64,000 nt of DNA from Clostridia bacterium. GTDB taxonomy: Bacteria; Bacillota; Clostridia; Oscillospirales; CAG-272. Both the position numbers and the translations under genes were made by a program. Under the pieces are notes generated by a model. It was not told the DNA's origin and did not search any database. It worked only from the letters and a program-made list of their open reading frames with translations. The stretch lies in the NCBI GenBank assembly GCA_017503105.1, contig JAFVTS010000035.1:62001-126000 (forward strand), given 5' to 3'. Of this stretch, positions 1 through 9,648 are shown piece by piece (the first letter of the stretch is position 1; each line of letters opens with the position of its first letter).

Positions 1-690
1 ACCATACCCGTGAACGAGGCGTTTGACGCCGTTATGGAGCACCCCGAGGACGGCTGCCCGTTCTGCAAGCTTTATAAGAGGCTTGAGGAGGACGAGCTTG
101 AGATAATTCTCGGCGCGTCGATGATGGAGCCCGATATCAGAATAAAGACGAACGAGCAGGGCTTTTGCCACGGTCATTACAGGCGAATGCTGAAGCGTAA
201 AAGAATGCTCGGTATGGGACTTATGATGGAGAGCCACCTTGACGAGGTTGAAAAGCGCGTTGACGGCAAAGGAGCCTTCGGCTCGCCAAAAAGCGCGAGC
301 ATCCCGCTTCTCTCTGCTCTTGAGGCGGATTGCTACGTTTGCTCGAGAATAGACAAGAATATGCGAGCTATGATAGCAACGGCGGTATACCTCTTTGAAA
401 CGGAGCGCGATTTCAGGTCGAAGCTTTCAAAAATGCCGTTCTTCTGTTTACCGCACTACCGTATGATGCTTGAATATGCGTCAAAGAAGACGAGCAAAAA
501 AGTGTACGCGGATTTCTTCGATACCGTGCACGGAATAGAAAAGAATTATATGCAGACCCTCCGCTCGGACGTGAGTTGGTTTTGTAAGAAGTTTGATTAC
601 AGATACGACGAGGAGCCCTGGTATAATTCCAAGGATTCGGTACAAAGGTCTATTAAATTTCTCTCGGGCGTTATGGATGACGACGAGTAA
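1..690 (+). CDS. DUF6062 family protein (5' end outside window)
   Basis: The frame is open to base 1 and reads T-I-P-V-N-E-A-F before the first possible start (GTG at 10). As I remember the family, DUF6062 proteins begin with a short leader ending in TIPV, so the true start is a few codons upstream and the gene is only slightly truncated. Two similar halves are visible: CPFC followed by GFCHGHY, and CYVC followed by FFCLPHY. This suggests an internal duplication with metal- or redox-type Cys/His pairs. There is no signal peptide or membrane segment. The function is unknown. The next gene starts 21 bp after the stop, so it probably shares an operon with the SMC-like ATPase. Confidence 0.75.
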   Translation, partial: TIPVNEAFDAVMEHPEDGCPFCKLYKRLEEDELEIILGASMMEPDIRIKTNEQGFCHGHYRRMLKRKRMLGMGLMMESHLDEVEKRVDGKGAFGSPKSASIPLLSALEADCYVCSRIDKNMRAMIATAVYLFETERDFRSKLSKMPFFCLPHYRMMLEYASKKTSKKVYADFFDTVHGIEKNYMQTLRSDVSWFCKKFDYRYDEEPWYNSKDSVQRSIKFLSGVMDDDE

Positions 691-711
691 GGTATAAAAA
701 GGAGAGGAAAA

Positions 712-3024
712 ATGATTATTGAGAAGGTTGACATTAAAAGCTTCGGCAGGATAACCGACCTTACTATGACGTTCTCCGAGGGAGTAAACGTCATAGAGGG
801 AGAGAACGAGTCGGGAAAAAGCACCATCGCCGCGTTCATAAAGTATATGCTTTACGGATTCGACACGGCCGTCGGCGGTGAAGATCTTGACGAGCGCCGC
901 CGCCGCTTGAATTGGGGCACGGGAATTTGTCAGGGAACGATGACCGTGCGCGTTGGCGGAAAGGGCTATATTATCTCGCGCACCACGGTGCCCACTACGG
1001 ATTCGGGCAGGCTTTCTTATAAAGAGGAGTCTTCCATTATAGATATGGATACGGGAGCGCCCGCGTTCGGCAAGCTCTCGGCGGGTGAGGTATTCTTCGG
1101 CGTTGACAGAGAGCTTTTTGAAAATACGGCGTTTCTCGGTCAGATAGGAGATTCAAAGATCGATGAGGGCGCTGTAAAGCAGTCCATAGAGAATATTCTC
1201 TTCTCGGGCAACGAGAGGATAAATAATCAAAGAGCCGCGGCAAAGGTCGAGGAAAAGATGCGCGCTCTTCTTCACGAAAACAACTCGGGCGGCGCTATAA
1301 TGGACCTTGAGCGTAAGCGCGATAAGCTTGAGGAGCGAATGAAGCAGTCCGACGTTGACAACAAGCAGATACTTGCCAAGGAGATGGAGCTTCACGAAAT
1401 AAGAATGCGCAAGGAGTCTGCGGAGAGCACTTATAAAAAGTTTACCGACCTTGACGAGCGTTATAAGAACGCTATGATCATTCAATCCTTCGACAATCTC
1501 CACGACCTTGAGCTTGAGGCTGAAAAGAAGGCGGCGGCATATAACGATTACGTTTTAAAGAATACGAAGGCGGGATACGTTCCCGATGAAAAATATCTTT
1601 CCGATATAGTTACCGCGCGTATGGCGGTAAACGACACCTACCACAGCCTGACCGAGGCGTCGGACGAGTATTCGCGCCAAAGGAACGCGGCAGGTATTAC
1701 GAGAGAGAGCGAGGGAATGATCGAGCTCTGCGATACTATGGGCGGTGAGGAGGCTGTTCTCAAAAGAGCGAACGAGCTTTATATGTCAAAGCTCAAGGGC
1801 ATCTTCATCGGCATAGGCGGCGCAGTTCTCGGAATTTTTGCGATAGTTCTTGCCGTTCTTTCGGGCAAGCTCGGCGTCGGTGCCATCATCGGTGCGTCGC
1901 TCGTCGGAGTTCTTTCGCTGTCAGCACTTGCTTATTTCCTTTATTTGTTTATTAAAAACACCAAAGCTCTCGGCGAGATCTTCGCAACCTTCGCAACTCC
2001 CACCTATTCCGATTTTAAGCTCAAGATCGCCACGATCGGCGAGGACAGGAAAAAGCGCGACGAGATGCTTTCATCCACCGAAGCGGCGCGCTTTGCCGTC
2101 GATGACGCGAGAAACAATTACGAGCGCGCGAAGGCGGAGCTTAAGAGCGTAATTCTTCGTTGGGGCGAGGAGCCTCCCGCAAACGAGCTTAACGTATTCC
2201 TTGACGCGCTTGAGGAAAAGGTCAAGGCATATCTTGAGGGCAGAGACGACCTTTATGCGGAAAAAGAGAACATCGAGCTCACCGTCCGCGATATAAGAAG
2301 GACCCTCTCCGATAAGAGCGAGATAAATATAAGGGCGCAGGTAACGCCGCTCAAGCGCAAGGCTATGGCGGGCATAAACCACGACGAGATAATAACGGGT
2401 ATTTCCGACTGCCGCGCAAAGATAGCGGCGGAGGAAAAGCTTGCGCTCGACGTTGAGAGCGAGCTGTTCGCATTGAAGACCCGTGCAGGTGAGCCCGGAG
2501 ATTATTACGCAAATATGATCTCCGTTGAAGACAAGATAGAAGAGCTTCGAAAGAAGCATAAGTCGTATTATATAGCTCTCAAGGCAATAGAGAGCGCAAG
2601 CGACAACCTTCGCACCGAAATATCTCCCCGTCTTGGCGAGTATTCGACAAAGCTTATGGAGATAATGACCGATAAGAAGTATACGTCCATAGACGTTTCC
2701 GACGGACTGAAGGTCACCTTCACGGCAGAGGACGGAGAGAAAAAGTCAGTAGACTTCCTCTCGGGCGGAACGAGAGATCTGACTTACGTTGCAGTCAGAA
2801 TGGCACTTATAGATATGCTCTATACCGAGAAGCCGCCCGTCACCTTTGACGAGAGCTTCGCTCATCAGGACGATAAGCGCGCGGGATGTATGATGAAGGC
2901 TATCGGAGCGCTCAAGGATGAGGGCATCCAGAGCTTTATCTTCACCTGCCATTCAAGAGAAGCGGCTCTTGCCCGTGAGCACGTCTCCGATGCAGGAGTA
3001 TATAAGCTGACGGTCACCGCGTAA
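712..3024 (+). CDS. YhaN-like AAA/SMC-type ATPase
   Basis: A 770-residue ATPase of the SbcC/RecN/YhaN type, whose members process or tether DNA. The Walker A motif GENESGKST lies at residues 30-38. Long charged helices follow, broken near residues 363-415 by two hydrophobic segments that look like a membrane hairpin, which is the feature separating YhaN from soluble SbcC. The ABC signature LSGGTRD sits near residue 683 and Walker B ending in FDES near 712. The start ATG follows AGGAG at about 7 bp. YhaN proteins usually pair with an SbcD-like nuclease; none is in the window, though one could lie upstream. Family is firm; the exact role is inferred. Confidence 0.85.
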   Translation: MIIEKVDIKSFGRITDLTMTFSEGVNVIEGENESGKSTIAAFIKYMLYGFDTAVGGEDLDERRRRLNWGTGICQGTMTVRVGGKGYIISRTTVPTTDSGRLSYKEESSIIDMDTGAPAFGKLSAGEVFFGVDRELFENTAFLGQIGDSKIDEGAVKQSIENILFSGNERINNQRAAAKVEEKMRALLHENNSGGAIMDLERKRDKLEERMKQSDVDNKQILAKEMELHEIRMRKESAESTYKKFTDLDERYKNAMIIQSFDNLHDLELEAEKKAAAYNDYVLKNTKAGYVPDEKYLSDIVTARMAVNDTYHSLTEASDEYSRQRNAAGITRESEGMIELCDTMGGEEAVLKRANELYMSKLKGIFIGIGGAVLGIFAIVLAVLSGKLGVGAIIGASLVGVLSLSALAYFLYLFIKNTKALGEIFATFATPTYSDFKLKIATIGEDRKKRDEMLSSTEAARFAVDDARNNYERAKAELKSVILRWGEEPPANELNVFLDALEEKVKAYLEGRDDLYAEKENIELTVRDIRRTLSDKSEINIRAQVTPLKRKAMAGINHDEIITGISDCRAKIAAEEKLALDVESELFALKTRAGEPGDYYANMISVEDKIEELRKKHKSYYIALKAIESASDNLRTEISPRLGEYSTKLMEIMTDKKYTSIDVSDGLKVTFTAEDGEKKSVDFLSGGTRDLTYVAVRMALIDMLYTEKPPVTFDESFAHQDDKRAGCMMKAIGALKDEGIQSFIFTCHSREAALAREHVSDAGVYKLTVTA

Positions 3025-3054
3025 GACGTTAAAAAAATAAATGAGGTGTTTTTT

Positions 3055-3999
3055 ATGCCCGGTTTTAAGATACTTTTTATAGGCGGAGCAAGCCTTGAGC
3101 TTGTTACTAATATGTATAAAATTCCCGCGGAGGGAGAGCACGTGACCGATGACGGAGGCGTAGCTTATATTCCGGGAGGCGGAGCGTCTCAGGCGGCTGT
3201 CGCGGCAGCAAAAATGGGCGCGGACTCGGTTCTTTGCGCAAATCTCGGACGCGACGCTCACGGTCAGCAGCTTTTCTCCTATTATAAAGAAATGGGTGTG
3301 AATACGTCTTTTGTAAAGGCGGACAGAGAGCTTCCGAGCGGCTTTACTCTCGTTATAAAAGAGAGCGATGCGGCTCCGCGCCGTATAAGCTATCAGGGGG
3401 CTAACGTCGGACTTACTCAGGACGCTGTGATAGACGCGATGGAGTCTTGCCCGGACGCGGTCTATATCACGTTCGAGGTTCCTTTCCCCACCGCGGTAAC
3501 GGCGGCAAAGGCGGCACGCGCGAGGGGTATACCGATCTTTATAGACGCAAGCCCCGCATCAAAGGTATATCAGCTTGAGGATCTTCCCGCGGTAGACGTA
3601 TTCGTCCTTGACGCGGAGGAGGCGCGCGAGTATACGGGTGAGTGGCCTATGAATTCGGCTGCCGCTCTTCGCGCAGCGCTTGCTCTTACGAAGCGCGTGG
3701 AATGTAAATACATTCTCATCAAGCAGGGGGCGAGAGGCTCGTTCCTCTACGACGGAAAGCACTATCAGATGGAGGCGGCTCTGCGTCTTGACAAAGCACA
3801 GGACACCTCGGGCGTCGGTGACGTATTTACGTCCGCTCTGGCGCTTGAATACTTAAGAAGCAGCAGTGATATAAATACAGCCGTGAGATACGCGACTGCG
3901 GCTGCGGCAATATCCGTTACCCGCATAGGAACGGCGTCAAGCATTCCGACCGATGCGGAGGTAATGGAGGTCTATAACGATTATTACACTCAACAGTAA
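3055..3999 (+). CDS. PfkB family carbohydrate kinase (ribokinase-like)
   Basis: A 314-residue sugar or nucleoside kinase of the ribokinase fold. The glycine-rich N-terminal motif GGGASQAAVAAAKMG and the C-terminal anion-hole/catalytic motif DTSGVGD (family DTxGAGD, here with Val for Ala) are present. The open frame also contains a GTG at 3046, but GAGGTG at 3043-3048 is the ribosome site for ATG 3055. The substrate cannot be read from sequence; ribokinase, fructokinase or adenosine-type specificity are all possible. It lies 30 bp after the ATPase gene and is probably cotranscribed with it. Confidence 0.87.
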   Translation: MPGFKILFIGGASLELVTNMYKIPAEGEHVTDDGGVAYIPGGGASQAAVAAAKMGADSVLCANLGRDAHGQQLFSYYKEMGVNTSFVKADRELPSGFTLVIKESDAAPRRISYQGANVGLTQDAVIDAMESCPDAVYITFEVPFPTAVTAAKAARARGIPIFIDASPASKVYQLEDLPAVDVFVLDAEEAREYTGEWPMNSAAALRAALALTKRVECKYILIKQGARGSFLYDGKHYQMEAALRLDKAQDTSGVGDVFTSALALEYLRSSSDINTAVRYATAAAAISVTRIGTASSIPTDAEVMEVYNDYYTQQ

Positions 4000-4039
4000 A
4001 CGTGGGATATTCGCGGTGCTTGAAAAGGAATCTTGAATA

Positions 4040-4975
4040 ATGAGTTTTGAACATACCGAAGTGAGCTTTAAGTCCTCTGACGGCACGCATACCGTTTACG
4101 GAGAAATATACGTTCCGAAGGGTACCCCGATCAGGGGTGTCCTTCAGCTTTCGCACGGAATGACCGACCACGTCGGAAGATACGGGGAGCTTGCTCGCTT
4201 CGTTACGGCGAGAGGATTCGTTTTTGCGGGGCACTGTCATATCGGACACGGGAAAAGCGTTTCCACCGAGGATGAGCTTGGCTTTTTTGCCTTAAAGCAC
4301 GGCGTCGAAATATTGATCGAGGATATGCGGCTTATGAACGGGCTGTTGAAAGAACGCTTCGGCGGTGCCCCGATCATAGTGATGGGGCACAGTATGGGCT
4401 CGTTTATCGCGAGAATTTTTACAGCGCGGTACCCCGAGTCCGTATCCGCTCTGATAATCCACGGCACGTCGGGGCCCAATAAAGCGGTTTTCGCGGGGAA
4501 GGCACTCGTTCGCGTTATGAGTTTTTTCAAAGGCAAAAAGTATAGGAGCAAATTCGTAAAGAACGTCGCCTCGCGCGGATATAACAAAAAATTCCCGAAA
4601 GAAGAGGGACCGAACGCCTGGCTCACGCGCGACACGGAGCTTGCGAACGAAAAACTTTCCGACCCTCTTGGAAATTATACGTTCACCCTTTCGGCTTACG
4701 CCGATCTTTTCAGGCTCGTCGAATCCGCAAATTCAAAGCTTTGGTTTCGGTCGTATCCGAATTATATGCCCACTCTCATCGTAAGCGGTGATATGGACCC
4801 CGTGGGTGGTTACGGCAAGGGCGTGAGGTATGTCTGTAACGAGCTTCTTCGTAGAGGGCATACGGCGTTGACGCTTAAGCTTTACGAGGGAGCAAGACAC
4901 GAGCTTTTCAATGAAATCAACAGAGAAGAAGTATTTTCCGATATCGTAGATTGGATGGATCAGGTGAAGCTATGA
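4040..4975 (+). CDS. alpha/beta hydrolase (S33/monoacylglycerol lipase type)
   Basis: A 311-residue cytosolic serine hydrolase. The nucleophile elbow GHSMGS places Ser near residue 118. A downstream SGDMDPVG gives the acid and GARHELFNE the His of the triad. The layout matches the serine aminopeptidase S33/monoglyceride-lipase group, which cleaves ester or lipid substrates. There is no signal peptide. The stop overlaps the miaA start as ATGA (4972-4975), so the two are translationally coupled, but a functional link to tRNA modification is not implied. The true substrate is unknown. Confidence 0.85.
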   Translation: MSFEHTEVSFKSSDGTHTVYGEIYVPKGTPIRGVLQLSHGMTDHVGRYGELARFVTARGFVFAGHCHIGHGKSVSTEDELGFFALKHGVEILIEDMRLMNGLLKERFGGAPIIVMGHSMGSFIARIFTARYPESVSALIIHGTSGPNKAVFAGKALVRVMSFFKGKKYRSKFVKNVASRGYNKKFPKEEGPNAWLTRDTELANEKLSDPLGNYTFTLSAYADLFRLVESANSKLWFRSYPNYMPTLIVSGDMDPVGGYGKGVRYVCNELLRRGHTALTLKLYEGARHELFNEINREEVFSDIVDWMDQVKL

Positions 4976-5943
4976 GATGGGCGCTTGCTTTGACGGGGCC
5001 GACAGCCTCGGGAAAAACGGCTCTTTCGATAGAGCTTGCGAAGATTCTTTCCGCTGAAATAATATGCCTTGACTCTATGCAAATTTATAAGGGGATGGAC
5101 ATAGGAACGGCAAAGCCGACTGAAAAAGAAAGGGCAGCCGTCCCGCATCACCTGGTGGATTTTTTGCCGTTTTCGGAAAACTATAACGCGGAAAACTATA
5201 AGAACGATTCAATCTCCGTAATTGACGGAATACTCGAAGGCGCAAAGGTGCCTATGCTCGTCGGGGGGACGGGACTTTACGCAGACACTCTTATGTCAAG
5301 AGGTGCGAACGCCGCACCCGAGAGTGACAGGGAATATATAAACGCGAGACTTGCGGAAATCAAAACGGAAGAAGATGCTCACGCCCTGTGGCAGGAGCTT
5401 TCCAAGGTCGATCCGAAAAGTGCCGAAGCCGTGCACGAAAACAACGTAAAAAGAGTGCTGAGAGCACTTGAAATATATGAGAAAAGCGGGAAGACGAAAA
5501 CGTATTTTGACGACCTTTCGAAAAAGGGAGAGCCCGCTTTGAGAATAGGAATGATAACTCTCGATTTCCATAACAGAGAGCTTCTCTATTCGCGTGTCAA
5601 CGAGCGCGTTGACGAAATGATGAGGGAAGGACTGCTTGAGGAAACCGAAAGGCTTGCGCGCGAGGGGCTCTTTGACGGAGATTACACCGCGGCACAGGCG
5701 ATAGGATATAAGGAGATAGGAGAATATCTCAAGGGTCAGCTAACTCTCCCCGAAGCCGTCGAGAACCTTAAGCTTGCGACCAGAAGATACGCCAAGCGTC
5801 AGCTTACCTGGTTCAGACACGTGGAGGGAGCTTACCGCCTTTATATGGATACACAGGATGGCGCGATGCGCCCGTTATCGGACGCTCTAAGCGAGGCTTG
5901 CTCTGTGTTCCGCGGCTTTATTGAAGAATTTAATAAAATATAA
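4972..5943 (+). CDS. miaA: tRNA dimethylallyltransferase
   Basis: MiaA transfers a dimethylallyl group to N6 of adenosine 37 in tRNAs reading UNN codons. The P-loop GPTASGKT is near residues 8-15, followed by the DSMQIYKGMDIGTAKPT substrate segment, HHLVDF, the GGTGLY motif, and a C-terminal QAIGYKE plus RRYAKRQLTWFR. At 323 residues the length fits the family. The longer frame from 4951 would add seven residues inside the upstream gene; ATG 4972 in the ATGA overlap is preferred because the protein then begins MRWALALTGPTASGKT as expected. Confidence 0.96.
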   Translation: MRWALALTGPTASGKTALSIELAKILSAEIICLDSMQIYKGMDIGTAKPTEKERAAVPHHLVDFLPFSENYNAENYKNDSISVIDGILEGAKVPMLVGGTGLYADTLMSRGANAAPESDREYINARLAEIKTEEDAHALWQELSKVDPKSAEAVHENNVKRVLRALEIYEKSGKTKTYFDDLSKKGEPALRIGMITLDFHNRELLYSRVNERVDEMMREGLLEETERLAREGLFDGDYTAAQAIGYKEIGEYLKGQLTLPEAVENLKLATRRYAKRQLTWFRHVEGAYRLYMDTQDGAMRPLSDALSEACSVFRGFIEEFNKI

Positions 5944-5962
5944 AAATACAAAGGAATTTTCT

Positions 5963-7237
5963 ATGAAATCAGCAGAACTTAAGAAGATTTTGGCAGAAGG
6001 CGCGCTTGAAAAGTACGCGCATCTTTATGCGGACGTGAAGGTACAGACGGGGAGAATGATAGCGGCTATCGAGTCTTTTGAAAAACGTTACGGAGCTAAC
6101 AGAGACGTATCTCTCTTCTCCGTCCCCGGCAGAAGTGAGATACTCGGTAATCACACCGACCATAACAGAGGGTGCGTTCTCGCGGGCGCCATCGACAGGG
6201 ATATTATTGCGGTCGCGGCAAAGAACGACGACGGCGTCGTCCGTTTCCATTCCGAGGGGTATCCCGAGGACGTCGTGGATATTTCGGCGGCAAAGAATCC
6301 CGCAGGCTTTAAGCAAGTCACCTCTCGCGCTCTCGTTGCGGGTCTTGTCGGAGGATTTATCAAGGACGGATATAAGGTTGGCGGCTACGACGCATATTCC
6401 ACGACGGAGGTCCTGAAGGGCTCGGGAATTTCATCCTCCGCAGCCTTTGAGGTAATGGTAGGAAATATTCTCAACTATTTCTATAACGACGGCAAGATCG
6501 ATAACAAGGAGATAGCAAAGCTCGCGCAGTATTCCGAAAACGTGTATTTCGGCAAGCCCTGCGGACTTATGGACCAGATGGCTTGCGCCGTCGGCGGCTT
6601 CGTTTATATAGATTTTGAGGATAATAAAAATCCCGTAGTAGAGCCCATTGACTTCTCTCTTACGGCAAAGGGCTATTCGCTTTGCATAGTCAACACGGGC
6701 GGTAACCACGCGAACCTCGGCGACGATTACGCGTCGGTACCTGCGGAGATGAAGGCTGTTGCGGCGGCTCTCGGACGGGACGTTCTTCGCGGACTTGACG
6801 AGGCTGATATAATTAAGGCGGCACCCAAGCTGCGCTTGGCGGGCAACGACCGTGCCATTCTCCGCGCACTACACTTCATAAGAGAAAATAAGAGAGTTAC
6901 GTCGGCGCGTGACGCTCTTAAAGCGTCGGACGTTGAGAAGTTCTTTGAGAACGTGCTCGCCTCGGGCAGATCGTCCTTTGAGTATCTTCAGAACGTTTAC
7001 ACTACTATAAATCCGAAGGAGCAGGGGCTCTCTTTAGCTCTTGCTATGACGGACGGCTTCCTTGCGGGCAAGGGCTGCGCGTTCAGGGTTCACGGAGGCG
7101 GATTCGCGGGCACTATTCAGGCGTTCGTAAAGAACGAGTACCTTGACGAATACTGCGCGCTTATGGATTCTGTTTTCGGTGCGGGCGCGGCAATGCGTCT
7201 TAAGATACGTCCCGTCGGTGCTACCAAGCTCTTCTGA
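5963..7237 (+). CDS. galK: galactokinase (divergent GHMP kinase)
   Basis: A 424-residue GHMP-family sugar kinase, expected to phosphorylate galactose at C1 in the Leloir pathway. The galactokinase signature appears as GRSEILGNHTDHNRG (the usual form is GRxNxIGEHTDYNxG). The ATP motif GSGISSSAAFE, the catalytic-base region CGLMDQMACAVGG and the C-terminal HGGGFAGTIQ are all present. The start is ATG 5963 after AAAGGA; an upstream ATG at 5921 lies inside miaA. No galE or galT is nearby, so the sugar specificity is family inference, and the altered signature leaves room for another hexose. Confidence 0.85.
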   Translation: MKSAELKKILAEGALEKYAHLYADVKVQTGRMIAAIESFEKRYGANRDVSLFSVPGRSEILGNHTDHNRGCVLAGAIDRDIIAVAAKNDDGVVRFHSEGYPEDVVDISAAKNPAGFKQVTSRALVAGLVGGFIKDGYKVGGYDAYSTTEVLKGSGISSSAAFEVMVGNILNYFYNDGKIDNKEIAKLAQYSENVYFGKPCGLMDQMACAVGGFVYIDFEDNKNPVVEPIDFSLTAKGYSLCIVNTGGNHANLGDDYASVPAEMKAVAAALGRDVLRGLDEADIIKAAPKLRLAGNDRAILRALHFIRENKRVTSARDALKASDVEKFFENVLASGRSSFEYLQNVYTTINPKEQGLSLALAMTDGFLAGKGCAFRVHGGGFAGTIQAFVKNEYLDEYCALMDSVFGAGAAMRLKIRPVGATKLF

Positions 7238-7309
7238 ACGTCGGAGTCCGATTTATAGTACAGTAAGTGCGGTATAATCATATCGCAAACAAAAAAAGGA
7301 GATATGAAA

Positions 7310-8407
7310 ATGGCAACAAAAAAGACAACGGCGGCAGCGCAGGAAAAAGCACCTGTCGGCGATAAGAAAGCAACTATTGACAGCGTTATGGCGAGAATTG
7401 AGCGCGAATGCGGAAAGGGCTCTATTATGCGTCTTGGTGAGAACTCGGCGCTCAACGTTTCCGCCGTATCGACAGGCTCACTCTCTCTTGACTTCGCCCT
7501 TGGCGTCGGCGGCATTCCTCGCGGAAGGATCACGGAGATATACGGTCCCGAATCGTCGGGTAAGACTACGATCGCGCTTCACGTTATAGCCGAGGTGCAG
7601 AAGCAGGGCGGCGAGGCAGCGTTCATAGACGCTGAGCACGCTCTTGATCCCGTCTACGCAAAGAAGCTCGGAGTTGATATAAACAACCTCCTCGTTTCTC
7701 AGCCCGATTACGGTGAGCAGGCGCTTGAAATCGCCGAAACTTTAGTTAACTCGGGTGCTATTGATATTATAGTCATAGATTCCGTTGCGGCTCTCGTTCC
7801 CAGGCAGGAGATAGAGGGTGATATAGGAGCGTCCCACGTCGGAATCCAAGCGCGCCTTATGTCTCAGGCGATGAGAATACTCTCCGGCGCTATCGCAAAG
7901 TCTAACTGTATAGTTATCTTTACCAACCAGCTCCGTGAGAAGGTCGGCGTAATGTACGGAAATCCCGAGGTAACGACGGGCGGTAAGGCACTTAAGTTCT
8001 ACGCATCGGTACGTATCGACGTGCGCCGCGTGGAGTCACTCAAAAACGGTTCGGAGGTCTACGGCTCGCATACCAAGTGCAAGATAGTGAAGAACAAGGT
8101 AGCTCCCCCCTTCAAGACCGCGGAGTTCGATATTCTCTACGGCTCGGGCATTTCAAAATCGTCCGAGGTAATAGATATGGCGATCCAGCTTGGTATTATT
8201 GAAAAGAGCGGCGCGTGGTTCTACTACGACGGCGACAGACTCGGGCAGGGTAAGGACAACGTCAGAAAGCTTATCGAGTCTGACAAGGAGCTTATGGATA
8301 AGCTTGAGACCCTCGTGCGTCAGAAGGTCGCCGAGTCCGACACGGCAGAGGAGGCCTTGACCGAGGACGACGAGTTCGAGATCAAGGATTTTGACGAAGA
8401 GATATAA
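7310..8407 (+). CDS. recA: recombinase RecA
   Basis: RecA forms the ssDNA filament for strand exchange and triggers LexA-type autocleavage. Walker [10 protein letters not shown], the [12 protein letters not shown] segment, the L1/L2 loop region with [29 protein letters not shown] and an acidic C-terminal tail ending DFDEE are all visible. Two ATGs fit; AAGGAG at 7296-7301 is 8 bp from ATG 7310 but only 2 bp from ATG 7304, so 7310 is chosen (365 residues). A TATAAT lies at 7273-7278 with a poor -35. I saw no clear SOS box upstream. recX follows. Confidence 0.97.
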   Translation: MATKKTTAAAQEKAPVGDKKATIDSVMARIERECGKGSIMRLGENSALNVSAVSTGSLSLDFALGVGGIPRGRITEIYGPESSGKTTIALHVIAEVQKQGGEAAFIDAEHALDPVYAKKLGVDINNLLVSQPDYGEQALEIAETLVNSGAIDIIVIDSVAALVPRQEIEGDIGASHVGIQARLMSQAMRILSGAIAKSNCIVIFTNQLREKVGVMYGNPEVTTGGKALKFYASVRIDVRRVESLKNGSEVYGSHTKCKIVKNKVAPPFKTAEFDILYGSGISKSSEVIDMAIQLGIIEKSGAWFYYDGDRLGQGKDNVRKLIESDKELMDKLETLVRQKVAESDTAEEALTEDDEFEIKDFDEEI

Positions 8408-8419
8408 TACATAAACGCC

Positions 8420-8457
8420 CGAGCTGCTCTTCGTAATGATAGGCAGCTCGTGCACAT
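8420..8457 (+). terminator. hairpin between recA and recX
   Basis: An 8-bp perfect stem (CGAGCTGC at 8420-8427 with GCAGCTCG at 8443-8450) is followed by a loose T-run. It is a weak intrinsic terminator, so some read-through into recX is likely; in other bacteria recX is expressed by such read-through. Confidence 0.5.
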
Positions 8458-8487
8458 TTTTCTAAAAACATGGAAGGGGTGAGTGAT

Positions 8488-9069
8488 ATGCGGTTAGTCT
8501 ACGTAAGGGATTCTCGCGCGAAGGGATATACCGTTCTCGGCATAGATTCGGGTGACGGCGCCCGTGCTTATACCGTTGAAACTGCGCTTTATATGCGTAT
8601 TGGCTCGCCGCTTCCGTCGGATGAAATAGACGACGGTGACTTTGCCGACGTCGCTTTTGCCGATGAGGTCTTCCGCGCGACGAAAAAGGCTCTCTCTCTT
8701 CTCACTTATTCCGATAACAACAAAAAAACGCTTTTTATGAAGCTGAAGAAAGCGGGCTTTTCAGCCGATGCGGCAAAGAGTGCCGTTCAAGATATGATGA
8801 GGCTCGGCTATATAAACGAGGAAAGACAGCTTGAGCGTCTTATAATCGCAGAGGCGAAGCTTAAGCTTCAGGGGCGGCGCAAATTTATACCGAAGCTCGT
8901 GGCTAAAGGGTATGAAAGAGCTCTCGTCGATTCGGTCTTGGAAAAGCTTTTGGAATCGGGCGAGATAGATTTTGATATTATCGCCGAAGAGCTTGTAGCG
9001 AAAAAGCTCGGCGACGATCCCGATCCCGAGGCGGTGCGCATATTGCTTTATAAAAACGGCTTGGCTTAG
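8488..9069 (+). CDS. recX: RecA regulator RecX
   Basis: A 193-residue RecX, which binds and restrains RecA filaments. The repeats of three-helix modules are recognisable: LTYSDNNKKTLFMKLKKAGF, then DMMRLGYINEERQLERLI, then the GRRKFIPKLVAKGYERALVD segment. It sits directly behind recA on the same strand. The frame opens with an ATG at 8470, but GGAAGGGGTGA at 8472-8482 is the ribosome site for ATG 8488, giving MRLVYVRD. A GTG nine bp after the stop begins the extended frame of the next gene. Confidence 0.9.
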   Translation: MRLVYVRDSRAKGYTVLGIDSGDGARAYTVETALYMRIGSPLPSDEIDDGDFADVAFADEVFRATKKALSLLTYSDNNKKTLFMKLKKAGFSADAAKSAVQDMMRLGYINEERQLERLIIAEAKLKLQGRRKFIPKLVAKGYERALVDSVLEKLLESGEIDFDIIAEELVAKKLGDDPDPEAVRILLYKNGLA

Positions 9070-9078
9070 GTGCTTTTT

Positions 9079-9591
9079 ATGGATTATAAAGTAGTTTATT
9101 CGAAGAGAAAGACCGTCAGCCTGAAGGTCACCCACGAGGGGCTCGTCGTGCACGCGCCTTTCGGAGTCGGACGCGACGCGCTTGACGGTATAGTGGAAAA
9201 GCACGCAGCCTGGGTTGAGAAAACTAAAGAGCGCGTGAAAAAAGAGCACTCGTTCTGGGACTCCGTCGGTGAAGACGGGATAGAGGAATTGCGTGCCCTT
9301 GCGCGTGAGGTGCTTACGAAGAAAACGGAGCGGTATTCCAATATAATGGGGCTCAAATACGGTCGTATCACCATAACCTCCGCAAAAACGCGCTTCGGCT
9401 CTTGCTCATCAAGGGGGGACATCTCTTATTCGTACAGGCTTATGGCGTATCCCGACAGAGCAGTGGATTACGTAGTTGTACACGAGCTTTGTCATCTCGT
9501 GCATATGAATCATTCGAAGGATTTTTATGCTCTGCTTGAGCGTATTCTTCCCGATTACAAGGAAAGACGTGCGCTGCTAAAACAGAAATAA
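9079..9591 (+). CDS. YgjP/WLP-like metallopeptidase
   Basis: A 170-residue small zinc peptidase of the YgjP (DUF45) type. The zinc motif HELCH is followed by the third ligand region HMNHSKDFY, and the conserved KTRFGSCSSRGDISYSYRLM strand precedes it. There is no signal peptide, so it is cytosolic. The start is ATG 9079, with TAGGTG at 9067-9072 as ribosome site overlapping the recX stop; the GTG at 9070 is less likely. It probably belongs to the recA-recX transcription unit. The substrate is not known. Confidence 0.88.
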   Translation: MDYKVVYSKRKTVSLKVTHEGLVVHAPFGVGRDALDGIVEKHAAWVEKTKERVKKEHSFWDSVGEDGIEELRALAREVLTKKTERYSNIMGLKYGRITITSAKTRFGSCSSRGDISYSYRLMAYPDRAVDYVVVHELCHLVHMNHSKDFYALLERILPDYKERRALLKQK

Positions 9592-9597
9592 TTTAAC

Positions 9598-9620
9598 ACG
9601 GGGCGCGCTTTCCCCGTTTT
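9598..9620 (+). terminator. intrinsic terminator
   Basis: A 6-bp GC stem ACGGGG/CCCCGT with an 8-base loop and TTTT follows the YgjP-like gene. It carries the sequence TTAACACGGGG (9593-9603) that recurs after other stop codons in the window. Confidence 0.55.
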
Positions 9621-9648
9621 CGACATTTTCAAGGAAGGATTTTACGAA

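Noticed and set aside
7238-7309. SOS/LexA box upstream of recA
   Set aside because: No GAAC-N4-GTTC-type palindrome could be found; only a TATAAT-like -10 is visible.
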